A stretch of 64,000 bases of DNA from NCBI GenBank assembly GCA_034519525.1, contig JAXHOJ010000046.1, forward strand, positions 1 to 64,000, written 5' to 3'. Shown here one piece after another: positions 43,946 to 53,369 of the stretch. The notes under the pieces were generated by a model. That model was given only the letters and a program-made list of their open reading frames with translations, did no database searches and had not been told where the DNA came from. This stretch comes from Gemmobacter sp034519525 (lineage in GTDB: Bacteria; Pseudomonadota; Alphaproteobacteria; Rhodobacterales; Rhodobacteraceae). The position numbers and the translations under genes are program-made. Each line of letters opens with the position of its first letter. Position 1 is the first letter of the stretch.

Positions 43946-44548
43946 ATGTCCGAAGCCCTGACCCAGCTTGCAGAACATCTGACGCTGAAACGCCCGCAGG
44001 CGGTGATCGCTGCCGAAGTGGCGTTCGGCGAGCTGAATGTCGAGGTTGCGCTGTCGCAACTGGTGCAATTCATTGATTTTCTGAAGACCGACAGCAGCTG
44101 CCGGTTTTCGACCCTGGTGGATATCACCGCCGTCGATCACCCGGAACGCCCGGCGCGGTTCGACGTGGTCTATCATTTCCTGTCGATGTACCAGAACCAG
44201 CGCATCCGGCTGAAGGTGGCGGTGCGTGAGGATGAGATGGTGCCCTCGATCACCCCGGTTCACACCGCGGCCAACTGGTTTGAACGCGAAGTCTTCGACA
44301 TGTTCGGGATCCTGTTTTCCGGCCATCCCGACCTGCGCCGCATCCTCACGGATTACGGGTTCCGCGGCTATCCGCTGCGCAAGGATTTCCCGACCACCGG
44401 CTATACCGAGGTGCGCTATGACGAGGCGCAGAAGCGCGTGATCTATGAACCCGTCAAGCTGGTGCAGGAATATCGTCAGTTCGATTTCCTGAGCCCGTGG
44501 GAAGGCGCGCAATATGTGCTGCCCGGCGACGACAAGGCCAAGGTGTAA
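43946..44548 (+). CDS. nuoC: NADH-quinone oxidoreductase subunit C
   Basis: This 200-residue 30-kDa-type subunit of the peripheral arm contains RFDVVYHFLSMYQNQRIRLK, TAANWFEREVFDMFGILFSG, HPDLRRILTDYGFRGYPLRK and DFPTTGYTEVRYD, all family signatures. It is a separate gene, not fused to nuoD as in E. coli. The ATG follows GAGGAGCGG. Confidence 0.96.
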   Translation: MSEALTQLAEHLTLKRPQAVIAAEVAFGELNVEVALSQLVQFIDFLKTDSSCRFSTLVDITAVDHPERPARFDVVYHFLSMYQNQRIRLKVAVREDEMVPSITPVHTAANWFEREVFDMFGILFSGHPDLRRILTDYGFRGYPLRKDFPTTGYTEVRYDEAQKRVIYEPVKLVQEYRQFDFLSPWEGAQYVLPGDDKAKV

Positions 44549-44560
44549 GGGGTATCCAGG

Positions 44561-45448
44561 GTGAGCGGGGAGCCGACAGTCCTGATCTGTGCAGGTGCGA
44601 CAAAGGCAGGGACATCCTGGCTTTACGATCACCTGCGCATGCATCCCGACTGCCATCTGCGCAGCATCAAGGAACTGCATTATTTCGACATGCAGCATCA
44701 CCGCAACTTTGATCGCTATCTGGCGGGCCTGACCCGGCGTGCCGCCGCGCTGACGGCCGAGCGGGCAGGGGCACCGGCCCGCGCCGCGGCCCGGCTGGAC
44801 CGCAAGCTGGCCGATGTGGCGGAGTGGCGGGCCGTGGTCGATCTGCGGGCCGATGATCTGCAGGCCTATCGCAACTATCTGCTGGGCGGCCATGCCGGGC
44901 AGGCTTTGGTGGCTGATCTGACGCCGGGCTATGCGCCCTTGCCCGAAGACCGCTTTCGCCAGATGGCGGAACTGGGCGCGGATGTGCGGTTTGTCTATCT
45001 GCTGCGCGACCCGGTTTCGCGGCTGTGGAGCCAGATGCGCATGACCGCGCGGCGCCAGGTGGCCGATATCGCCGATTATCCGCGCCGGGCGCTGATGCTG
45101 ATGCGGCAGGCCATCCGCGATATCGCGGGCGGCAAGACCGACCGCGAGGATTACGCCGGAACCATCACCCGGATGCAGGCGGTCATCGCGCCGCAGCGTC
45201 TTATGGTGATGTTTCAGGATGATATGCTGACGGCTGCAGGGCTGGCCCGGCTCTGGTCCTTTCTGGGCATCGGTGCGGGGCAGGCCGATTTCGGCCGCCG
45301 TGTGCTGGAAGGTGTTTCGCTGCCCTTGCCGCCCCGGCTGCAAGCCAAGGCTCTGGCCGTGCTGCGGCCCCAATACGACTTCGTCGCCCGCCTGTTTCCG
45401 GCCCTGCCGGAAAGCTGGCGCAAGACCCTGAATGAGGTTCACGCATGA
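44561..45448 (+). CDS. P-loop sulfotransferase inserted between nuoC and nuoD
   Basis: This 295-residue protein has the PAPS-binding 5' motif ICAGATKAGTSWLYDHL and the 3' motif VRFVYLLRDPVSRLWSQMRM, diagnostic of the sulfotransferase family. The probable start is the GTG at 44561, 12 bases after nuoC; the stop overlaps the nuoD ATG by four bases. It is therefore co-expressed with complex I. The acceptor is unknown. Family members sulfate carbohydrates, lipids or small molecules. There is no PAPS-synthesis gene nearby. It may simply be carried in the operon, or it may act on a membrane or quinone-linked molecule. Confidence 0.85.
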   Translation: MSGEPTVLICAGATKAGTSWLYDHLRMHPDCHLRSIKELHYFDMQHHRNFDRYLAGLTRRAAALTAERAGAPARAAARLDRKLADVAEWRAVVDLRADDLQAYRNYLLGGHAGQALVADLTPGYAPLPEDRFRQMAELGADVRFVYLLRDPVSRLWSQMRMTARRQVADIADYPRRALMLMRQAIRDIAGGKTDREDYAGTITRMQAVIAPQRLMVMFQDDMLTAAGLARLWSFLGIGAGQADFGRRVLEGVSLPLPPRLQAKALAVLRPQYDFVARLFPALPESWRKTLNEVHA

Positions 45449-46656
45449 TGGACGGACAATTCGACGACGCGCTGACGGGCGAACAGAAGATCCGCAACTT
45501 CAACATCAACTTCGGGCCGCAGCACCCTGCGGCGCATGGTGTGTTGCGTCTGGTGCTGGAGCTGGACGGCGAGATCGTGGAACGCTGCGATCCGCATATC
45601 GGCCTGCTGCACCGCGGCACCGAAAAGCTGATGGAAAGCCGCACCTATCTGCAGAACCTGCCCTATCTGGACCGGCTGGATTATGTGGCGCCGATGAACC
45701 AGGAACATGCCTGGTGTCTGGCCATCGAAAAGCTGACGGGCACTGTGGTGCCGCGCCGGGCCTCGCTGATCCGGGTGCTGTATTCCGAAATCGGCCGGGT
45801 GCTGAACCACCTGCTGAACGTCACCACGCAGGCCATGGACGTGGGCGCGCTGACGCCGCCGCTCTGGGGCTTTGAAGAGCGTGAAAAGCTGATGGTGTTC
45901 TATGAACGCGCCTGCGGCGCGCGTCTGCACGCGGCCTATTTCCGCCCCGGTGGCGTGCATCAGGATCTGCCCGAGGCACTGCTGAATGATATCGACCAAT
46001 GGGCGGTAGAATTCCCGCGCGTGCTGGATGACATCGACGGGCTGCTGACCGAAAACCGCATCTTCAAGCAGCGCAATGCCGATATCGGCATCGTCACCGA
46101 AGAGGACATCCTGACCTGGGGCTATTCCGGCGTCATGGTGCGCGGCTCGGGCCTCGCCTGGGATCTGCGGCGCGCCCAGCCCTATGAATGTTATGACGAA
46201 TTCGACTTCAAGATCCCGGTCGGCAAGAATGGCGATTGCTATGACCGCTATCTGTGCCGGATGCAGGAAATGCGGGAATCGACCTCGATCATCCGTCAGG
46301 CTGTTGCCAAGCTGAAGGTGGAAAAGGGTGACGTTCTGGCGCGCGGCAAGCTGACCCCGCCCAAGCGCGGCGACATGAAGACCTCGATGGAAGCGCTGAT
46401 CCATCACTTCAAGCTGTACACCGAAGGGTTCCACGTTCCGGCGGGCGAGGTCTATGCCGCGGTCGAGGCGCCCAAGGGCGAATTCGGCGTCTATATGGTC
46501 GCCGATGGCACCAACAAACCCTACCGCGCCAAGCTGCGCGCGCCGGGGTTCCTGCATCTGCAATCCATGGACTACATCGCCAAGGGCCACCAGCTGGCCG
46601 ATGTGGCCGCCATCATCGGCACGATGGATGTCGTGTTCGGGGAGATCGACCGCTAA
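45445..46656 (+). CDS. nuoD: NADH-quinone oxidoreductase subunit D
   Basis: This 403-residue 49-kDa-type subunit forms the quinone site with NuoB. Typical blocks are NFGPQHPAAHGVLRLVLELD, HIGLLHRGTEKLMESRTYL, RVLYSEIGRVLNHLLNVTTQ and the C-terminal GDMDVVFGEIDR-like end (IIGTMDVVFGEIDR). The start may be 45445 or 45448 (two ATGs). Its stop overlaps the nuoE start by one base. Confidence 0.97.
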   Translation: MMDGQFDDALTGEQKIRNFNINFGPQHPAAHGVLRLVLELDGEIVERCDPHIGLLHRGTEKLMESRTYLQNLPYLDRLDYVAPMNQEHAWCLAIEKLTGTVVPRRASLIRVLYSEIGRVLNHLLNVTTQAMDVGALTPPLWGFEEREKLMVFYERACGARLHAAYFRPGGVHQDLPEALLNDIDQWAVEFPRVLDDIDGLLTENRIFKQRNADIGIVTEEDILTWGYSGVMVRGSGLAWDLRRAQPYECYDEFDFKIPVGKNGDCYDRYLCRMQEMRESTSIIRQAVAKLKVEKGDVLARGKLTPPKRGDMKTSMEALIHHFKLYTEGFHVPAGEVYAAVEAPKGEFGVYMVADGTNKPYRAKLRAPGFLHLQSMDYIAKGHQLADVAAIIGTMDVVFGEIDR

Positions 46657-47811
46657 TGCTGCGCCGCCTGTACAAAGAACAGCCTGCCTCCTTCGCCTTT
46701 ACCCCGGCCAATCTGGAATGGGCGCAAGGCCAGATTTCCAAATATCCCGAGGGCCGTCAGGCCTCGGCCATCATCCCGCTGCTGTGGCGCGCGCAGGAAC
46801 AGGAGGGCTGGCTGACCCGTCCCGCGATCGAATATGTCGCCGATATGCTGGGCATGGCGCATATCCGCGCGCTGGAAGTGGCGACCTTCTACTTCATGTT
46901 CCAGCTGCAGCCCGTGGGTTCTGTGGCGCATATCCAGATTTGCGGCACCACGTCCTGCATGATCTGCGGCGCAGAAGATCTGATCGCGGTCTGCAAGGAA
47001 ATGATTTCGGCGCAGCCCTTCACCGTTTCCCCGGACGGCAAGTTCAGCTGGGAAGAGGTCGAATGTCTGGGCGCCTGCGCCAATGCGCCGATGGCCCAGA
47101 TCGGCAAGGACTATTACGAAGACCTGACCGCCGAGAAGCCTGCGCGAGCTGATCGCCGCAGTTCTGCCAAGGGCGAAGTGCCGGTGCCGGGGCCGCAGAA
47201 CGGGCGCTTATTCGTCAGAACCGGCTTCGGGCCTGACCTCGCTGAAGGAATATGATTCCGGCCGCACCCAGTATAATGCCTCGGTGCAGCTGGCGGTGGA
47301 TATCGGCGATACGGTGAAACGGATCGACGGCACCGAAGTGCCGAATCTGACGCCCTGGCGGCAGAAGGCCGAAGTCACCGCCTCTGCTGCGGCCGAAACC
47401 ACGCCCAGCCCGGCTGCCGGTGGCATCGCTCCGCAAACCGCCGAAGCGCTGACGGCCAAGCCCGAAGCCAGCCCCGCGCCTGAGGGCGGCGTGGCTGTGG
47501 CGGCCCCCGGTCAGCCAGTTGCCGAAGGGGCGCAGCCTGTGGCCCTTGCCGCGCCGCGCGATGGGGCTGCCGATGATCTGCAGGTGATCGAAGGCATCGG
47601 CCCCAAGCTGGAGGCCCTGTGCCACGAGCTGGGCATCTGGCATTTTGATCAGATCGCCGCCTGGGGTGTTGCCGAGGTGTCCTGGATGGACAGCAATCTG
47701 GCGGGTTTCAAAGGCCGCGTGACCCGTGACAAATGGGTGTCACAGGCGAAGATCATCGTGGAACAGGGGCTTGAGGAATTCAAGCGCCGCGCCGCGACCA
47801 ACGATTACTGA
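46656..47811 (+). CDS. nuoE: NADH-quinone oxidoreductase subunit E with long C-terminal extension (two frameshifts)
   Basis: The 24-kDa-type core (residues 1-~180) carries the 2Fe-2S cluster N1a: HIQICGTTSCMICGAEDL and VECLGACANAPMAQIG. The frame breaks near 47140 and 47210. The rest continues as a ~200-residue extension: an Ala/Pro-rich linker, then DDLQVIEGIGPKLEALCHEL and IWHFDQIAAWGVAEVSWMD, resembling a helix-hairpin-helix domain. Rejoined length is about 385 residues against ~165-240 for plain NuoE. Such extensions occur in related Rhodobacterales; their role in complex I is unknown. Confidence 0.9.
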
Positions 47812-47820
47812 GGGCAGGGC

Positions 47821-48072
47821 ATGACCGCTCCCACCCCCGAGCAGATGCGGCTGGCGCGCGATGCGCGCATGGTTGCCTTTGTCATCGCGGGGACCATGAT
47901 CCTGTGGATGGGGGCGCAATGGCTGGGTGGAAAGATGGGGCTGGATGCCCGCTATGTCTTTCTGTTCGATCTTGCCGCACTGGCCGCGTTCTTCTGGGCG
48001 CTGGTTGTCACGTATCAGATCTGGCGACGGCACAAGGCCGCGCACCGGGGAATTGAGGGCATGAGATGCTGA
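47821..48072 (+). CDS. DUF5337 small membrane protein
   Basis: This 83-residue protein has two membrane helices (MVAFVIAGTMILWMGAQWLG and YVFLFDLAALAAFFWALVVT) separated by a short loop. It resembles DUF5337, a family of Rhodobacterales proteins found in nuo operons. Its last seven bases overlap the nuoF start. It could be a lineage-specific assembly factor or accessory subunit of complex I. Confidence 0.78.
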   Translation: MTAPTPEQMRLARDARMVAFVIAGTMILWMGAQWLGGKMGLDARYVFLFDLAALAAFFWALVVTYQIWRRHKAAHRGIEGMRC

Positions 48073-49361
48073 AGGATCAGGACCGGATCTTCACCAACCT
48101 TTACGGGATGCACGACCGTTCCCTGAAGGGTGCCATGGCGCGCGGCCATTGGGATAACACCGCCGGGCTGCTGGCACTTGGCCGGGATGGCATCATCCAG
48201 ATCATGAAGGACAGCGGCCTGCGTGGCCGGGGTGGTGCGGGCTTCCCGACCGGGATGAAATGGTCGTTCATGCCGAAGCAAAGCGATGGCCGCCCGTCCT
48301 ATCTGGTGGTCAATGCCGACGAATCCGAACCGGCCACCTGCAAAGACCGCGAAATCATGCGCCACGATCCGCATACGCTGATCGAAGGCTGTCTGGTTGC
48401 CGGTTTCGCGATGAATGCCGTGGCCGCCTATATCTATATTCGTGGTGAATATATCCGCGAGAAAGAGGCGCTGCAGGCGGCGATTGACGAGGCCTATGAT
48501 GCAGGTCTGATCGGCAAGAATGCCTGCAAGTCGGGCTATGATTTCGATGTCTACCTGCACCACGGGGCGGGCGCTTATATCTGCGGCGAAGAAACTGCGC
48601 TGCTGGAAAGCCTGGAAGGCAAGAAGGGGATGCCGCGGATGAAGCCGCCGTTCCCGGCGGGTTCCGGCCTTTATGGCTGCCCGACCACGGTGAACAACGT
48701 GGAATCCATCGCCGTTGCCCCCACCATCCTGCGTCGCGGCGGGGCATGGTTCGCCAGCTTCGGGCGCCCGAACAATGCGGGTGTCAAGCTGTTCGGCATG
48801 TCCGGCCATGTCAACACACCGTGCGTGGTTGAAGAATCCATGTCGATCTCGATGAAGGAACTGATCGAGAAACATGGCGGCGGTGTGCGCGGCGGCTGGA
48901 AGAATCTGAAGGCGGTCATCCCCGGTGGCGCCAGCTGCCCGGTGATCCCGGCTGACAAATGCGAAGATGCCATCATGGATTACGACGGGATGCGCGCGCT
49001 GCAATCCTCGTTCGGCACCGCCTGCATGATCGTGATGGATCAGCAGACGGATATCATCAAGGCGGTCTGGCGTCTGGCCAAGTTCTTCAAGCATGAAAGC
49101 TGCGGCCAGTGCACGCCCTGCCGCGAAGGCACCGGCTGGATGATGCGCGTGATGGATCGCCTTGTGCGCGGCGAGGCCGAGGTCGAGGAAATCGACATGC
49201 TGCTGAGTGTGACGAAGCAGGTGGAAGGCCATACGATCTGTGCGCTGGGCGATGCGGCGGCCTGGCCGATCCAGGGCCTGATCCGGCATTACCGCGAAGA
49301 GATCGAAGACCGTATCAAGGCCAAGAAGACCGGCCGCATGGGCGCGATGGCGGCGGAATAA
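48066..49361 (+). CDS. nuoF: NADH-quinone oxidoreductase subunit F
   Basis: This 431-residue subunit binds FMN, NADH and the N3 cluster. Motifs are GLRGRGGAGFPTGMKWSFMP, NADESEPATCKDREIMRHDP, GAGAYICGEETALLESLEGK and the 4Fe-4S ligands CGQCTPCREGTGWM with a later Cys in HTICALGDAAAWP. The frame is intact. It is adjacent to nuoE in function, with DUF5337 between. Confidence 0.98.
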   Translation: MLKDQDRIFTNLYGMHDRSLKGAMARGHWDNTAGLLALGRDGIIQIMKDSGLRGRGGAGFPTGMKWSFMPKQSDGRPSYLVVNADESEPATCKDREIMRHDPHTLIEGCLVAGFAMNAVAAYIYIRGEYIREKEALQAAIDEAYDAGLIGKNACKSGYDFDVYLHHGAGAYICGEETALLESLEGKKGMPRMKPPFPAGSGLYGCPTTVNNVESIAVAPTILRRGGAWFASFGRPNNAGVKLFGMSGHVNTPCVVEESMSISMKELIEKHGGGVRGGWKNLKAVIPGGASCPVIPADKCEDAIMDYDGMRALQSSFGTACMIVMDQQTDIIKAVWRLAKFFKHESCGQCTPCREGTGWMMRVMDRLVRGEAEVEEIDMLLSVTKQVEGHTICALGDAAAWPIQGLIRHYREEIEDRIKAKKTGRMGAMAAE

Positions 49362-49362
49362 G

Positions 49363-49854
49363 ATGAACCGGGCCCCCCTCAGCCTGGGTGTTGTCGCGGG
49401 CCTTTCGGCCTGCGCAGCTGCACCCGTGCCGCAGAGGGGGCCGGAGCCGACTGTGGGCCCATGCTGTGGCGGTGGACGGGGGCGCCTATGCTGCGCAGGT
49501 TGTTCAGGGCCGATGCGATACGCTGACCGGTGGGGCGCCGCGGGTGCAAGGCGCTGAGCCGTTTCGGTTTTCTTTTGGAAGGGGCGCAGGGCGCGGTTGC
49601 GGTGCCGCGGGCTGAGCGTAGGCGCGGCGCGTTGCGCGGGATTGGATCAGCGGCCAGATGGAAGCGCAAGGACTGTTGGCGCGCATTGCCTGCGAACAGG
49701 GCCGAGGGCGCGCTCTGTCAAGCGCGGCCGGCCGAAACGGATGGGCCGGTTCGCTGATGGCGGGCGCATGGATATTCGAAGGGGGCTGCGCATGACCCTC
49801 TTTCAACAGATGACGGCGCGGGGCATGGCCCTGTCGCGGATTTCGGCGGAGTAA
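49363..49854 (+). CDS. Unidentified reading frame between nuoF and nuoG, probable lipoprotein (frameshifted)
   Basis: It starts one base after the nuoF stop. The N-terminus MNRAPLSLGVVAGLSACAAA looks like a short lipoprotein signal with Cys17. A plausible continuation, AHAVAVDGGAYAAQVVQGRC, lies in a second frame, and the end MTARGMALSRISAE in a third, four bases before nuoG. At least two or three breaks occur. The rejoined product is about 163 residues. It was not recognised as a known family. Its place in the operon suggests an accessory role at complex I. Confidence 0.5.
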
Positions 49855-49858
49855 GCGG

Positions 49859-51898
49859 ATGAGCACCCTCAAGAAAATCATCATCGACGGCATCGAGGTC
49901 GAGGTCGACGCCGCGATGACGATCATTCAGGCAGCCGAAATCGCCGGGATCGAGATCCCGCGCTTCTGCTATCACGAGCGTCTGTCGATTGCGGGCAACT
50001 GCCGGATGTGCCTTGTCGAGGTTGTCGGCGGCCCGCCGAAGCCCGCCGCCAGCTGTGCCATGCAGGTGCGCGACCTGCGCCCCGGCCCGAATGGCGAGCC
50101 GCCGGTGGTGAAGACCAACAGCCCGATGGTGAAGAAGGCCCGCGAAGGGGTGATGGAGTTCCTGCTGATCAACCATCCGCTGGATTGCCCGATCTGCGAT
50201 CAGGGCGGCGAATGTGACCTGCAGGATCAGGCCATGGCTTATGGCGTGGATTTCAGCCGCTACCGCGAGCCGAAACGCGCCAGCGAAGACCTGAACCTTG
50301 GCCCGCTGGTCGAAACCAAGATGACCCGCTGCATCTCCTGCACCCGCTGCGTGCGCTTTACCACCGAGGTGGCGGGCATTCACCAGATGGGCCAAACCGG
50401 GCGCGGCGAGGATAGCGAGATCACCAGCTATCTGAACGAGACGCTGGATTCGAACCTGCAGGGCAATATCATCGATCTGTGCCCGGTGGGCGCGCTGACG
50501 TCGAAACCCTATGCCTTTACCGCACGGCCCGTGGGAGCTGACCAAGACCGAATCCATCGACGTGATGGATGCGCTGTGCAGCAATATCCGCATCGACACC
50601 AAGGGCCGCGAAGTCATGCGAATCGTGCCGCGCAACCATGACGGCGTGAACGAAGAATGGCTGAGCGATAAATCCCGTTTCGTCTGGGATGGCCTGCGCC
50701 GCCAGCGGCTGGATACGCCCTATATCCGTGAAAACGGCCGCCTGCGCAAAGCGGGCTGGGGCGAGGCGCTGGCCGCTGCTGCGGCTGCAATGACGCGGCA
50801 AGCAAGCGTGACCGGTCTGGTGGGCGATCTTGTGCCGGTCGAGGCGGCTTATAGCCTGAAAACGCTGGTGGAATGCGCTGGGTGGCACGGTGGAGTGCCG
50901 CGTCGATGGCGCGCAGTCTTCCTGCGGGCAACCGTTCGGCCTATGTCGGCACGGCGGTGATCGAAGATATCGACGCGGCGCAATCCATCCTGCTGGTGGG
51001 CACCGATCCGCGCAACGAGGCGCCGGTGCTGAACGCCCGGATCCGCAAGGCCTGGGCGCGCGGGGCTTATATCGGGCTGGTCGGCGCTGAAGGCCGATCT
51101 GACCTATGATTACGATCATCTGGGCACGGATCGTCAGGCGCTGGCCGGGCTGCTGGCGGACCGGCGTCACCGAAAAAGCCCCGGATGGCAAGGCGGCCCT
51201 CGTCATTCTGGGGCAGGGTGCCCTGACCGAGGCCGATGGCGCTGCCGTTCTGGCCGAGGTGATGGCGCTGTGCGAGGCCACCGGGGCAAAGCTGCTGGTG
51301 CTGCATACCGCCGCCGGCCGCGTGGGCGCGTTGGATCTGGGCTGCACGACCGAAGGCGGGATCAAGGCCGCAACCGAAGGCGCCGAGGTGATCTATAACC
51401 TGGGCGCTGACGAGGTGGAAATCGCCCCGGGTGCTTTTGTGATCTATCAGGGCAGCCATGGCGACCGGGGCGCGCACCGCGCCGACATCATCCTGCCGGG
51501 CGCGGCCTATACCGAGGAAAACGGCCTGTTCGTGAACACCGAAGGCCGCCCGCAACTGGCGATGCGCGCAGGCTTTGCACCGGGCGAGGCCAAGGAAAAC
51601 TGGGCGATCCTGCGGGCGCTGTCGGCCGAGATCGGCTCTACGCTGGCCTGGGACAGCCTGGCCCAGCTGCGCGGCCGCATGCTGTGCCGCACATCCGCAT
51701 CTGGGCGCGCATCGATGAGGTGGCGGTGAACGAGGGGGCCGCCCTGCCGCGCGCCACAGCTGGGCAATGCCGCCCTTCGGTCAGGCCGTGAAGCGATTTC
51801 TATCTGACCAACCCGATTGCCCGCGCCTCTGCCCTGATGGGCGAATTGTCGGCGCTGGCACGCGGCCGCGGCTTGACGCGCCCCTGGCGGCGGAGTGA
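49859..51898 (+). CDS. nuoG: NADH-quinone oxidoreductase subunit G (six or more frameshifts)
   Basis: This 75-kDa-type subunit carries several Fe-S clusters. The N-terminal ~225 residues are clean: a 2Fe-2S domain with CYHERLSIAGNCRMCLVEVV, a His-Cys segment HPLDCPICDQGGECDLQDQA and a 4Fe-4S domain with CISCTRCVRFTTEVAG. The molybdopterin-oxidoreductase-like part follows in pieces (LCSNIRIDTKGREVMRIVPR, SILLVGTDPRNEAPVLNARI, GDRGAHRADIILPGAAYTEE). Breaks lie near 50530, 50880, 50935, 51095, 51160, 51690, 51765 and 51795. The rejoined length (~680) fits NuoG. With the other subunits intact, sequence error is likelier than loss. Confidence 0.93.
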
Positions 51899-51902
51899 AC
51901 GC

Positions 51903-52297
51903 ATGACCCGTCTGACCCGCAGCTTTGGCCTGGTCACCGCTTTGGCGGTGCTGGTCGGCTGCGCGGGGGACGGGTCGGATGCCGCGCCGAAGGCCGCTGT
52001 TTACAAGGGGATCGAGACGATCCTTCTGGACGGCGATCTGGTGAATTTCCGCGTCACCATGGCCAATGCGGGCGGAAAATTCAGGATGTAGAGGCCTATG
52101 CGCGCTGCGCTGCGGCCCAATATGCGCTGATCCGGGGATTCGGGTTCGCGCGCCATGTGCGCACCAATGTGGCGCAATCAACCTGGCGTGGCGATGCGAT
52201 CTATACGATCTCTGCCGCGCTGCCTCGGGGGCTGCGCACGATCGACGCCGAAGTGACGGTGCGCGATTGCGGCGAGCAGGGGATACCGACGGTATGA
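51903..52297 (+). CDS. Small lipoprotein of the nuo operon (one frameshift)
   Basis: It starts four bases after nuoG. The N-terminus MTRLTRSFGLVTALAVLVGC is a lipoprotein signal with Cys20. The first frame contains YKGIETILLDGDLVNFRVTM; after a break near 52070 the second gives DVEAYARCAAAQYALIRGFG and ends DCGEQGIPTV. The rejoined protein is about 131 residues. The function is unknown. Its conserved-looking fold and position suggest an envelope accessory protein co-made with complex I. Confidence 0.65.
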
Positions 52298-52330
52298 ACG
52301 AGAAAGAATGGGCTGAGGGATCAAGGCAAA

Positions 52331-53368
52331 ATGGCTGAATTTCTGCAAACCGGGCTGGGGATGGCGCTGCTGATCGCAGCGCAGTGCCTTTTGGTCATCG
52401 CCTTCGTGATGATCTCGCTCCTGTTTCTCGTCTATGGCGACCGCAAGATCTGGGCCGCTGTCCAGATGCGCCGCGGCCCGAACGTGGTGGGCGCCTTCGG
52501 CCTGCTGCAATCGGTGGCCGATGCCCTGAAATATGTGGTGAAAGAGGTCGTGATCCCGGCGGGTGCCGACCGCCCGGTGTATTTCCTGGCGCCGATGCTG
52601 TCCTTCGTGCTGGCGATGATCGCCTGGGCGGTGATCCCGTTCTCTGACGGCTGGGTGCTGTCGGATATCAACGTGGCGATCCTGTTCGTGCTGGCCGTGT
52701 CTTCGCTGGAGGTTTACGGGGTCATCATGGGGGGCTGGGCGTCCAACTCCAAATACCCGTTCCTCGGCTCGCTGCGGTCGGCGGCGCAGATGATTTCCTA
52801 CGAAGTGTCGCTGGGCCTCATCATCATCGGGATCATCATCTCGACCGGGTCGATGAACTTTTCGAACATCGTCGCGGCGCAGGATACCGGCTATGGCCTG
52901 TTCGGCTGGTACTGGCTGCCGCATCTGCCGATGGTCGCGCTGTTCTTCATCTCCACCCTGGCCGAAACCAACCGCCCGCCCTTCGACCTGCCCGAAGCGG
53001 AATCCGAACTGGTGGCCGGCTATCAGGTTGAATACAGCTCCACCCTCTTCCTGCTGTTCATGGCCGGTGAATATATCGCCATCTTCCTGATGTGCGCGCT
53101 GATTTCGCTGCTGTTCTTCGGCGGCTGGCTGTCGCCCATTCCGGGCCTGCCGGATGGCGCCTTCTGGATGGTGCTGAAGATGGCGTTCTTCTTCTTCATG
53201 TTCGCCATGGTGAAGGCCATCGTTCCGCGCTATCGCTACGATCAGCTGATGCGGATCGGCTGGAAGGTGTTCCTGCCGCTGTCGCTGGGCTGGGTGGTTC
53301 TGGTGGCGTTCCTTGCAAAGTTTGAAGTGCTGGGCGGCCTTTGGGCACGCTGGGCCATCGGGGGCTGA
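52331..53368 (+). CDS. nuoH: NADH-quinone oxidoreductase subunit H
   Basis: This 345-residue membrane subunit, with eight predicted helices, links the quinone cavity to the proton channels. Signatures are YGDRKIWAAVQMRRGPNVVG, SLRSAAQMISYEVSLGL and TLAETNRPPFDLPEAESELV. It starts about 34 bases after the lipoprotein gene and its stop is one base before the nuoI start. Confidence 0.98.
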   Translation: MAEFLQTGLGMALLIAAQCLLVIAFVMISLLFLVYGDRKIWAAVQMRRGPNVVGAFGLLQSVADALKYVVKEVVIPAGADRPVYFLAPMLSFVLAMIAWAVIPFSDGWVLSDINVAILFVLAVSSLEVYGVIMGGWASNSKYPFLGSLRSAAQMISYEVSLGLIIIGIIISTGSMNFSNIVAAQDTGYGLFGWYWLPHLPMVALFFISTLAETNRPPFDLPEAESELVAGYQVEYSSTLFLLFMAGEYIAIFLMCALISLLFFGGWLSPIPGLPDGAFWMVLKMAFFFFMFAMVKAIVPRYRYDQLMRIGWKVFLPLSLGWVVLVAFLAKFEVLGGLWARWAIGG

Positions 53369-53369
53369 T

